A stretch of 5,539 nt of DNA, taken from Syntrophomonadaceae bacterium. Lineage in GTDB: Bacteria; Bacillota; Dethiobacteria; DTU022. The notes below the pieces were generated by a model. That model did no database searches and was not told the origin of the DNA. It was given only the letters and a program-made list of their open reading frames with translations. The stretch covers positions 1 to 5,539 of the forward strand of contig SLBE01000182.1 in NCBI GenBank assembly GCA_007126465.1, in the 5' to 3' direction. Of this stretch, positions 1 through 5,539 are shown one piece after another; position 1 is the first letter of the stretch; the number at the start of each line of letters is the position of its first letter. The translations under genes were made by a program, and so were the position numbers.

Positions 1-496
1 CAATTGGCATCTGCAGTGGGGCAACACTGTAACCAAAGTTCTCACGCAGCTGTTCAAGCGTGCCTTCATAGTCGGCATTTTCACGATCAAGCTTGTTAAC
101 TACAACCAGGCGGGGCAGGTTGAAACCATCAGCGTAGCCCCATACTTTTTCTGTTCCTACTTCAACTCCAGAAACGGCACACACAACAACAACAGCACTG
201 TCTGCCACCCTTAATGCGCCTAAAACATCGCCAATGAAGTCAAAATAGCCGGGCGTATCGAGCAGGTTAATTTTGATCCCGTCCCACTCAAGGGGAGCAA
301 GGCCAACATTTATTGTGACCTGCTTTTTAATTTCATCGGGGTCAAAGTCTGTAGTGGTATTTCCCGCCTCAATTTTTCCCAGGCGGTTTATCGCACCTGA
401 CGTAAAAAGCAGCGCTTCGGTAAGAGAGGTCTTGCCGGCACCGCCATGGGAAATTAATGCTACGTTGCGAATATTTTCGCTGGTGTACTTCTTCAT
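1..496 (-). CDS. EF-G-like translational GTPase, N-terminal part (partial)
   Basis: The frame starts at the ATG at 496-494 and stays open to the left edge, giving the first 165 residues of a protein normally near 680-700 residues. It is the GTPase (G) domain of an elongation factor G family protein. Visible motifs are the P-loop SHGGAGKTS at residues 16-24, the switch I region around TTTDFDPDEIKKQVTI (47-62), G3 DTPGYFDF (80-87) and G4 NKLD (134-137). Classical EF-G has GHxxAGKT and DTPGHVDF; here the first P-loop Gly is Ser and the His after DTPG is Tyr. This suggests an EF-G paralogue (FusA2-like) rather than the main str-operon fusA, which normally sits beside rpsL, rpsG and tuf. The start is chosen from a GAGGAGG Shine-Dalgarno site 6 nt upstream; an ATG 4 nt earlier opens a short unrelated frame. 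It would act in the cytosol on ribosomes, but its exact role (translocation, recycling or other) cannot be told from this part. Confidence 0.9.
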   Translation of the reverse strand, partial: MKKYTSENIRNVALISHGGAGKTSLTEALLFTSGAINRLGKIEAGNTTTDFDPDEIKKQVTINVGLAPLEWDGIKINLLDTPGYFDFIGDVLGALRVADSAVVVVCAVSGVEVGTEKVWGYADGFNLPRLVVVNKLDRENADYEGTLEQLRENFGYSVAPLQMPI

Positions 497-502
497 CCAT
501 AT

Positions 503-510
503 GCCTCCTC
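503..510 (-). promoter_or_regulatory. Ribosome binding site of the EF-G-like gene
   Basis: The minus strand reads GAGGAGGC, a strong Shine-Dalgarno match, 6 nt before the ATG at 496-494. It decides the start over the overlapping ATG at 500-498, which lies only 2 nt from this site and is in a frame that soon closes. Confidence 0.8.
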
Positions 511-517
511 AGAGTCG

Positions 518-540
518 CCCGGCCGGCCCATCCGGCCGGG
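518..540 (-). repeat. Perfect GC-rich inverted repeat in the EF-G-like gene leader
   Basis: The arms CCCGGCCGG (518-526) and CCGGCCGGG (532-540) are perfectly complementary over 9 bp around a 5-nt spacer (527-531). All 18 arm bases are G or C, so it would form a very stable hairpin in RNA. On the minus strand it ends 7 nt before the Shine-Dalgarno site, so it should lie in the 5' leader of the EF-G-like mRNA. No T tract follows it on either strand (on the plus strand four A's follow), so it does not look like an ordinary intrinsic terminator. Its function is unknown; effects on translation initiation, mRNA stability or protein binding are possible. Confidence 0.75.
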
Positions 541-556
541 AAAATGTAATAGCCGT

Positions 557-585
557 ATCATTACTATAATATCGGTTAAGCTCAA
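557..585 (-). promoter_or_regulatory. Possible sigma-A type promoter for the EF-G-like gene
   Basis: On the minus strand TTGAGC (585-580) and AATGAT (562-557) are separated by 17 nt and match the -35 (TTGACA) and -10 (TATAAT) consensus at 4 of 6 positions each. The -10 side lies in an AT-rich run that also offers TATTAT (571-566) and TATAGT (568-563), but those lack a well-spaced -35. The position, between leuD and the EF-G-like gene, is sensible. The match is weak, so the exact promoter is uncertain. Confidence 0.3.
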
Positions 586-621
586 AATTCGCCATTATGA
601 CGGTTAAACCCTACCATTATT

Positions 622-648
622 AAAAAAAAATTGCAAATGATATTTAAC
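622..648 (-). terminator. Possible weak intrinsic terminator after leuD
   Basis: On the minus strand an uninterrupted run of nine T's (630-622) begins 22 nt after the leuD stop codon. It is preceded by a short AT-rich hairpin, AAAT-ATC-ATTT (about 645-635), and four further bases. The T run is typical of rho-independent termination, but the stem is only 4-5 bp with no G-C pairs, so termination may be partial and read-through into the EF-G-like gene is possible. Confidence 0.3.
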
Positions 649-652
649 GGCT

Positions 653-1153
653 TTACCGGCTTGCGAGTCTGGTTTTGACATACTCAACAAGCCCACCGCG
701 GGCAATTAGCTCCTGCATAAAGCGGGGAAAGGGAGCTGCGCTATATTCGCGCCCACTCTGCAGGTGAATGATTTTGCCAAGCTCTAAATTAACTTTTAAC
801 TGATCCTCACCGGACTTAAGCCAGGAAAAATCTTCTTCACACTCCAGTATGGGCAGACCGATATTGATTGAATTGCGATAAAAAATCCGGGCAAAGCTGC
901 GGGCAATAACACAGGAAACTCCTGCGCCTTTTATGGCCAGGGGTGCATGCTCGCGGGAACTGCCGCAGCCAAAGTTATTTCCGGCAACAATGATATCACC
1001 CTTCTGAACCAACCCCGGGAAGTCAGGTTTAACATCTTCCATCAAGTGCGCCGCCAGCTCCTCCGGCTCAGTTGTGCTTAGATAGCGGGCGGCAATAATT
1101 GCATCTGTATCGATATTGTCTCCAAACAACCATATTTTTCCCTGCAGAATCAT
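653..1153 (-). CDS. leuD: 3-isopropylmalate dehydratase, small subunit
   Basis: LeuD is the swivel-domain subunit that joins LeuC to isomerise 2-isopropylmalate to 3-isopropylmalate in leucine synthesis in the cytosol. The 166-residue length fits the short LeuD form seen in Clostridia, thermophiles and archaea. Visible motifs are GDNIDTDAI (11-19) near the N-terminus and the substrate-binding GNNFGCGSSREHAP (58-71). The substrate-specificity loop reads YLST (24-27); characterised archaeal isopropylmalate isomerases carry YLRT and homoaconitases YLVY, so the Thr favours isopropylmalate-type function, although Ser replaces Arg. The ATG overlaps the leuC stop codon (ATGA, 1150-1153), and a GGGGAGG Shine-Dalgarno site inside the end of leuC (1161-1167) lies 7 nt upstream, indicating translational coupling. 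It is the last gene of the ilv-leu cluster here; leuB does not follow. Citramalate or a related hydroxy acid is a possible second substrate. Confidence 0.95.
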   Translation of the reverse strand: MILQGKIWLFGDNIDTDAIIAARYLSTTEPEELAAHLMEDVKPDFPGLVQKGDIIVAGNNFGCGSSREHAPLAIKGAGVSCVIARSFARIFYRNSINIGLPILECEEDFSWLKSGEDQLKVNLELGKIIHLQSGREYSAAPFPRFMQELIARGGLVEYVKTRLASR

Positions 1154-2427
1154 GACAGCACCTCCCCAGGATGGACAATGGTTCCTGCTACTGCTGATGC
1201 GGCGGCTACCGCCGGGTTTGAAAGGTAGACTTCACTTTCGGGATGACCCATCCGGCCGACAAAATTGCGATTTGTCGTAGCCAGGGCTTTCTCCCCTTTT
1301 GCCAGAATTCCCATATGGCCGCCAAGACAGGGGCCGCAGGTCGGCGTGCTTACGGCGGCCTCCGCATCGATAAAATCAGCCAGCAGGCCTTCTTCCATTG
1401 CCTGGCGGTATATTTGCTGGGTAGCAGGGATAATTAAAAGCCTTAAGCCTTCCTTTACTTTTTTACCCCTGATGACCGAAGCTGCTGCCCTTAGATCGTC
1501 AATGCGACCGTTTGTGCAGGAACCGATCACTACCTGATCAAGCTCAATACCTTTGGCATCTGAAACCGGAAATACATTGTCCGGCGAAGGTGGAAATGCT
1601 ACCTGGGGTTCAAGTTTGCTTACATCAAAAATCTGGGTGCTTTCATATGAGGCATTCGAATCACTGTAAACCGAAGTATAAGCCCGGTCAACCCGGCCTT
1701 CAAGATACTCGAAAGTGATTTGATCCGGCTGCATGTAACCACACTTGCCTCCAGCTTCAATCGCCATATTGGCCATGGTTAAACGGCCATCCATGGGAAG
1801 GGAGTCTATTGCGCTGCCGGCAAACTCCATCGCCCGGTAGCGGGCGCCTTCTACACCTATTTTTCCGATGGTAAGTAAAATCAGATCTTTACCGCTGACC
1901 CACTCAGGCATCTGCCCGTTATATTCAAAACGGATCGTTGCCGGCACCTTGAACCAGGCTTCGCCGATCGCCATTGCCGCAGCAAGGTCGGTGCTGCCCA
2001 CACCTGTAGCAAATGCCCCCAGGGCGCCGTACGTGCAGGTATGGGAATCGGCCCCGATAATTATCATACCGGGCCGGACCAGGCCCTGTTCCGGCAGCAG
2101 GGCGTGCTCTATCCCCATTCTGCCCACTTCAAAATAGTATTTCAGGCCGTACTCTTTGGCAAAATGGCGCAGCACTTGGGCCTGCTCTGCTGCAGCAATA
2201 TCTTTGTTGGGAGTAAAGTGATCGGGAACCAGGACAATTTTTTCGGGATCGAAAACCCGATCCAGGCCAAATCTTTTAAACTCTTTGATTGCCACAGGAG
2301 CGGTAATATCATTGCCAAGCGCCAGGTCGACTTCAACATTAACCAGCTCTCCCGGCACTACTCTGTCTTTTGCCGCCTTGGCAGCGAGTATTTTTTCCAC
2401 CATGGTCATGCCAAAACTATTGCTCAT
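1150..2427 (-). CDS. leuC: 3-isopropylmalate dehydratase, large subunit
   Basis: LeuC is the catalytic, [4Fe-4S]-carrying subunit of isopropylmalate isomerase and belongs to the aconitase superfamily. At 425 residues it is the short form (E. coli LeuC is about 466) that pairs with a short LeuD. The three expected cluster ligands are C304 in GSCTNGR and C364 and C367 in TCGPCLGG. Other family motifs are GADSHTCTYGALGAFATG (125-142), GMTMVEKI at the N-terminus (6-13) and the C-terminal NRNFVGRMGHPESEVYLSNP (386-405). The start used gives a six-residue extension before GMTM; GGTGA (2431-2435, 3 nt away) and AGGAAG (2438-2443, 10 nt away) are candidate ribosome sites, and the internal ATG at residue 7 has none. 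It lies 67 bp after ilvN and overlaps leuD by 4 bp. No leuA precedes it. Homoaconitase or citramalate isomerase activity cannot be excluded from sequence, but the leucine role is favoured by context. Confidence 0.95.
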   Translation of the reverse strand: MSNSFGMTMVEKILAAKAAKDRVVPGELVNVEVDLALGNDITAPVAIKEFKRFGLDRVFDPEKIVLVPDHFTPNKDIAAAEQAQVLRHFAKEYGLKYYFEVGRMGIEHALLPEQGLVRPGMIIIGADSHTCTYGALGAFATGVGSTDLAAAMAIGEAWFKVPATIRFEYNGQMPEWVSGKDLILLTIGKIGVEGARYRAMEFAGSAIDSLPMDGRLTMANMAIEAGGKCGYMQPDQITFEYLEGRVDRAYTSVYSDSNASYESTQIFDVSKLEPQVAFPPSPDNVFPVSDAKGIELDQVVIGSCTNGRIDDLRAAASVIRGKKVKEGLRLLIIPATQQIYRQAMEEGLLADFIDAEAAVSTPTCGPCLGGHMGILAKGEKALATTNRNFVGRMGHPESEVYLSNPAVAAASAVAGTIVHPGEVLS

Positions 2428-2494
2428 AATTCACCATCTTCCTGTTGTTATTTTGTCGATGAACCCGCCGATATGCTTATGTTTAAATAACCGG
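2428..2494 (-). other. ilvN-leuC intergenic gap with short palindromes
   Basis: This 67-bp gap is the longest inside the cluster. It holds the candidate leuC ribosome sites at its leuC end. A perfect 10-bp palindrome, TAACCGGTTA (2488-2497), overlaps the ilvN stop codon. A 7-bp inverted repeat, GTTATTT (2447-2453) with AAATAAC (2485-2491), is spaced by 31 bases. There is no T tract after either, so I see no terminator and no convincing promoter. No recognisable remnant of ilvC or leuA is present. Confidence 0.4.
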
Positions 2495-2989
2495 TTATGT
2501 TTCCCTGGTTATCTTGGAGCCACGCAGCAGGGCAACTTTTCCGGTACGCACAACTTCCATTATTCCAAAGTGTTCAAGCAGCAGCTTGATCGCTTCCATT
2601 TTTTCTTCATTTCCGGTTACTTCTATAACCATAGAATTCGGGGAAACGTCGACCACTTTTCCACGGAAAGTCTCTACTATTTGCTGAATGTCACTGCGGT
2701 TTCCCACCTCGGCCCTAACCTTGATCAGCATCAGCTCGCGCATCACGGAAGGCTCAGCTGAGAGGTTGCTCACCTTGATTACATTGATCAGCTTATGAAG
2801 CTGCTTCATAACCTGCTCGATCAGCGTTTCGCTGCCTTCCACGGTAATAGTCATCCTCGAAATACCGGGGGTTAGTGTTTCACCAACAGCAATATTTTCA
2901 ATGTTAAAACCTCGCCGGCTGAATAATCCGGAAACCCTGGTTAAGGCACCCGGTTTATTTTCAACCAGTACTGCTAAAACATGTTTCAT
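2495..2989 (-). CDS. ilvN: Acetolactate (acetohydroxyacid) synthase, small regulatory subunit
   Basis: This is the regulatory partner of IlvB: it activates the catalytic subunit and carries the feedback site for valine. The N-terminal ACT domain (about residues 2-77) shows ENKPGALTRVSGLFSRRGFN (10-29). N11, G14 and N29 match positions linked to valine binding or valine resistance in E. coli IlvH, which suggests a valine-sensitive enzyme. A second ferredoxin-like domain (about 80-160) includes RELMLIKV (84-91). The length, 164 residues, is typical of the IlvH/IlvN family. The ATG overlaps the ilvB stop (ATGA, 2986-2989), and GGGGGTGA (2996-3003) lies 6 nt upstream inside ilvB, so translation is probably coupled to give balanced subunits. 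The symbol ilvH is used for the same protein in many Firmicutes. Confidence 0.96.
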   Translation of the reverse strand: MKHVLAVLVENKPGALTRVSGLFSRRGFNIENIAVGETLTPGISRMTITVEGSETLIEQVMKQLHKLINVIKVSNLSAEPSVMRELMLIKVRAEVGNRSDIQQIVETFRGKVVDVSPNSMVIEVTGNEEKMEAIKLLLEHFGIMEVVRTGKVALLRGSKITRET

Positions 2990-4680
2990 ATCCGCTCACC
3001 CCCGATAATAATGTCACTGATCGAATGGTTCGGCGCTACCATCGGATAGACATTTTCTTCAGGATCAACCATAAAGTCAATAAGAACCGGCCCCTTTAGG
3101 GTCAAAGCTTTTTCTATTGCCGCAGTAGCTTCCTCATTAGTCGTTGCCCTGAAAGCTTTCGCACCATATGCTTCAGCAACCCGGACAAAATCGGGGCTGC
3201 CCTCCATCGAGGTGTACGAGTAACGCTTTTCGTAAAAAATATCCTGCCACTGGCGAACCATACCCAGGTAGCGGTTATTTATAACCGCTATAATCATATC
3301 AAAGTCATTATGAACAACGGTGGCCAACTCCTGGATATTCATCTGGAAGCTGCCATCACCCGTTATGCAAATAACCCGCTTATCGGGCGCTGCCAGCCTG
3401 GCGCCAATTGCTGCCGGAAAACCGTAGCCCATTGTCCCGAGTCCACCGGAAGTTAAAAATGTTTGGGGTTCCCGGACAACAAAATGCTGGGCTGCCCACA
3501 TCTGGTGCTGACCAACATCTGTTGCAACAATTGCATTTTCACCACCCAGCCTGCTCAGCTCTCTTATCACAAACTGGGGTTTGAGGCTTTGGCCATTTTT
3601 ACCTGAACCCAGGGGCATGGGAAACTGGCTCTGCCAGGTGCTGATTTGCTTTAACCAGGCATCAGTACTTCCGGGTCTTAACTTCTTAACCAGTTCCTCT
3701 AAAACCAACCTGACATCCCCCACAATTGGAATATCGATAGCAACATTTTTACCGATTTCTGCTGGATCAATATCAATATGAATAATGCTGGCATTGTTTG
3801 CAAAGGACTCCAGCTTGCCCGTCACCCGGTCATCAAAGCGTACCCCTGTAGCAATGATCAGGTCTGCCTCGGTTAAAGCGTAGTTGGCAGTAACACTGCC
3901 GTGCATTCCCGGCATCCCCAGGAAAAGCGGGCTGTCGCCGGGATAAGCTCCCAATCCCATCAGCGAGAGGATTACCGGAATTTTTGCTGTTTCTGCAAGT
4001 TCGCGCAGGGCTTCTGAAGCACCGGCCCTGATCAGGCCGCCACCACCGAAGATTACCGGTTTTTTCGCTTTGCGGATCGCTTTAACTGCCCGGGAAACCT
4101 GCCCGACATGGCCTTCATAGTTTGGTTTATAACCGCGAATATCAACCTCGCGATTGTAATCAAAGTAGCCTTCCTGGTCAAAGACATCTTTTGGAATATC
4201 GATCAGGACAGGACCGCGCCTGCCGGTGGAAGCAATGTAAAACGCCTCGGCTAAAATACCTGGCAGCTCTGCCGCATCTTTGACCAGGTAATTATGCTTC
4301 GTTACAGGAATGGTAATCCCGGTAATGTCAGCCTCCTGAAAAGCGTCAGTTCCGATAAAGCTCTTGGCTACCTGGCCCGTAAATAAGACCATGGGCACAG
4401 AGTCCATGTAGGCATTGGCTATACCGGTTACCAGGTTGGTGGCCCCGGGACCCGAAGTGGCGAATACTACTCCCGGTTTTCCGGTAACCCTGGCATAACC
4501 GTCTGCTGCATGAACAGCGGCCTGTTCGTGTCTGACCAGGAGGTGCTTGACCGGATCATCGTACAGCTTGTCATACAGGGGCAGGACCGCCCCGCCGGGA
4601 AACCCGAAAATTATATCTACATTTTCTTTTTGCAGGGCCGATAAAATCATATTCGACCCTTTGATTTTCTTTTTACGCAT
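2986..4680 (-). CDS. ilvB: Acetolactate (acetohydroxyacid) synthase, large catalytic subunit
   Basis: This thiamine diphosphate enzyme condenses two pyruvates to 2-acetolactate, or pyruvate and 2-ketobutyrate to 2-aceto-2-hydroxybutyrate, the first common step of valine, leucine and isoleucine synthesis. The 564 residues cover the usual three domains: N-terminal pyrimidine-binding (to about 170) with GFPGGAVLPLYD (26-37) and the catalytic Glu E52 in RHEQAAVHAADGYAR; a central FAD-binding-type domain (about 190-330) with RFDDRVTGK (281-289); and the C-terminal diphosphate-binding domain with GDGSF (441-445) to NN (468-469). W478 in MVRQWQD and A104 in GQVAKSFIGTDAFQE align with plant herbicide-site residues W574 and P197. 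GQVA and RFDDR support an anabolic AHAS rather than catabolic AlsS. The start has AGGTGA (4687-4692) 6 nt upstream. It sits 23 bp after ilvD and overlaps ilvN by 4 bp. Confidence 0.97.
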   Translation of the reverse strand: MRKKKIKGSNMILSALQKENVDIIFGFPGGAVLPLYDKLYDDPVKHLLVRHEQAAVHAADGYARVTGKPGVVFATSGPGATNLVTGIANAYMDSVPMVLFTGQVAKSFIGTDAFQEADITGITIPVTKHNYLVKDAAELPGILAEAFYIASTGRRGPVLIDIPKDVFDQEGYFDYNREVDIRGYKPNYEGHVGQVSRAVKAIRKAKKPVIFGGGGLIRAGASEALRELAETAKIPVILSLMGLGAYPGDSPLFLGMPGMHGSVTANYALTEADLIIATGVRFDDRVTGKLESFANNASIIHIDIDPAEIGKNVAIDIPIVGDVRLVLEELVKKLRPGSTDAWLKQISTWQSQFPMPLGSGKNGQSLKPQFVIRELSRLGGENAIVATDVGQHQMWAAQHFVVREPQTFLTSGGLGTMGYGFPAAIGARLAAPDKRVICITGDGSFQMNIQELATVVHNDFDMIIAVINNRYLGMVRQWQDIFYEKRYSYTSMEGSPDFVRVAEAYGAKAFRATTNEEATAAIEKALTLKGPVLIDFMVDPEENVYPMVAPNHSISDIIIGGERI

Positions 4681-4686
4681 AAAGGA

Positions 4687-4692
4687 TCACCT
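4687..4692 (-). promoter_or_regulatory. Ribosome binding site of ilvB
   Basis: The minus strand reads AGGTGA six nt before the ilvB ATG, within the 23-bp ilvD-ilvB gap. It supports the first Met over the internal Met11 as the start. The gap is too short for an independent promoter and contains no hairpin, so ilvB is most likely read from the ilvD transcript. Confidence 0.6.
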
Positions 4693-4703
4693 GTTTCTTA
4701 ATA

Positions 4704-5539
4704 TTAATCATTATCCAACACTGCTCCGTAGCCTGCCGATGAAACCTGGCGGGCATAACGCTTTAAGTAACCATGATTAATCTTCGGCTCAGGTGGGTGC
4801 CAGCTTTTCCGCCGCTGGCTTAGTTCCTGATCTGCCACATCTAGTTCAAGTTTTCGATTTGGCAAGTCTATATTGATGGTATCTCCATCTTTAACCAAAC
4901 CGATCAGACCGCCGGATGCCGCTTCAGGGGATACGTGGCCAATCGAAGCGCCCTTGGTGGCGCCGGAAAAGCGGCCATCGGTAATCAGCGCTACTTTATC
5001 GTCCAGGCCCATCCCGGCAAGCACAGATGTAGGGCCAAGCATTTCGCGCATTCCCGGACCTCCCCTGGGGCCTTCATAACGAATTACTACAACATCACCG
5101 GCCTTGATAAGTTCTCCGTTAATTGCTTCCACTGCATCTTCTTCGCTGTCGAATACTCTTGCCGTTCCCCGGTACTGCTGCATGGCTTCTGAAACCGCAC
5201 CCTGTTTAACCACTGCTCCATCAGGAGCAAGATTGCCGAATAAGACGGCTAACCCGCCCTGGGGACGACGGGGTTCTTTAGCGTTATATATAACCGAACG
5301 GTCTTTTACAGCGACACCGGCAGCATTTTCACTTAAAGTTTTGCCGGTAACAGTTAAAAGGTTTGGATGAAGCAGGTCTGCAGCAAGCAGCTCGCCGATT
5401 ACAGCAGTAACTCCGCCTGCCCGGGCCAGATCTTCGATCCGATCGGGTCCGGCCGGGCTGAGAAGGCATAACTGCGGTGTCCGGCTGCTAATCTCGTTTA
5501 CCCGGTTAAAATCCAGCTTGAAACCGCATTCATGAGCAA
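4704..5539 (-). CDS. ilvD: Dihydroxyacid dehydratase, C-terminal half (partial)
   Basis: IlvD dehydrates 2,3-dihydroxyisovalerate and 2,3-dihydroxy-3-methylvalerate to the 2-keto acids that precede valine/leucine and isoleucine. The frame is open from the right edge to the TAA at 4704-4706, giving 277 residues of a protein usually near 555; the N-terminal half with the Fe-S cluster cysteines lies outside the window. Visible family motifs in order are NEISSRTPQLCLLSPAGP (about 5498-5445), TVTGKTLSEN, GGLAVLFGNLAPDGAVVKQG, ARVFDSEEDAVEAI, GDVVVIRYEGPRGGPGMREM, ALITDGRFSGATKG and GHVSPEAASGG. The Ser in GRFSG (codon 4965-4967) corresponds to the proposed catalytic base. An internal GTG at 5213-5211 is not the start, because conserved sequence continues upstream without a stop. 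No frameshift is seen. It is the first gene visible of the cluster; any leader or T-box would lie beyond the right edge. Confidence 0.96.
   Translation of the reverse strand, partial: AHECGFKLDFNRVNEISSRTPQLCLLSPAGPDRIEDLARAGGVTAVIGELLAADLLHPNLLTVTGKTLSENAAGVAVKDRSVIYNAKEPRRPQGGLAVLFGNLAPDGAVVKQGAVSEAMQQYRGTARVFDSEEDAVEAINGELIKAGDVVVIRYEGPRGGPGMREMLGPTSVLAGMGLDDKVALITDGRFSGATKGASIGHVSPEAASGGLIGLVKDGDTINIDLPNRKLELDVADQELSQRRKSWHPPEPKINHGYLKRYARQVSSAGYGAVLDND

Noticed and set aside
518..540. GC hairpin read as an intrinsic terminator of the leu operon
   Set aside because: No T tract follows it on the minus strand; instead the Shine-Dalgarno site of the next gene follows within 7 nt.
273..569. 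98-residue open frame on the plus strand antisense to the EF-G-like gene
   Set aside because: It overlaps the clearly conserved GTPase domain on the other strand, has no recognisable motif, and runs through the GC hairpin; it is a shadow frame.
1247..1258. CCCATCCGGCCG in leuC, identical to 12 bases of the hairpin at 527-538
   Set aside because: It encodes the conserved GRMGHP segment of LeuC and lacks the second arm; the match is most likely chance.
2041..2761. Plus-strand open frames of about 150 residues antisense to leuC and ilvN
   Set aside because: They lie opposite strongly conserved coding sequence, have no recognisable domain and arise from codon composition of the real genes.
4371..4398. 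Ala104 of IlvB at the plant P197 herbicide site as a sign of selected resistance
   Set aside because: Many bacterial AHAS proteins naturally have residues other than Pro here, so this is ordinary family variation.
4704..5213. A separate 169-residue gene starting at the GTG at 5213
   Set aside because: Conserved IlvD sequence continues in the same frame upstream to the window edge, so this is only part of ilvD.

Overview
The window holds a branched-chain amino acid biosynthesis gene cluster and the start of a translational GTPase gene, all on the minus strand. Base composition is near balanced. The protein sequences resemble those of anaerobic Firmicutes (class Clostridia, Peptococcaceae-like): a short LeuC of about 425 residues paired with a short separate LeuD, an IlvB/IlvN pair, and an EF-G paralogue with an SHGGAGKT P-loop. 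The strong GGAGG/GGTG-type Shine-Dalgarno sites also fit Firmicutes. This placement is inferred from protein style only; no rRNA or other marker gene is present.

In transcription order (right to left) the layout is: ilvD (C-terminal half, entering at the right edge, stop at 4704-4706); a 23-bp gap; ilvB (4680-2986); a 4-bp ATGA overlap; ilvN (2989-2495); a 67-bp gap; leuC (2427-1150); a 4-bp ATGA overlap; leuD (1153-653). After leuD comes an AT-rich 156-bp intergenic region. It contains a T9 tract that may be a weak terminator, a possible promoter, and a perfect 9-bp-stem GC hairpin. It ends at the Shine-Dalgarno site of an EF-G-like GTPase gene, whose first 165 codons (496 down to the left edge) are present.

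IlvB/IlvN (acetohydroxyacid synthase, catalytic plus regulatory subunit) and IlvD (dihydroxyacid dehydratase) serve valine, isoleucine and the leucine precursor 2-ketoisovalerate. LeuC/LeuD form the [4Fe-4S] isopropylmalate isomerase of leucine synthesis, and may also isomerise citramalate if the cell uses that isoleucine route. The tight spacing and start/stop overlaps point to one operon with translational coupling inside the two enzyme pairs. No ilvC, leuA or leuB lies between ilvD and the end of leuD, so these steps must be encoded elsewhere.

The region is mostly ordinary housekeeping metabolism. I found no mobile element, CRISPR array, RNA gene or clearly undescribed system. The points most worth a second look are the condensed gene order, the EF-G paralogue with altered G motifs, and the palindrome just upstream of its ribosome binding site.
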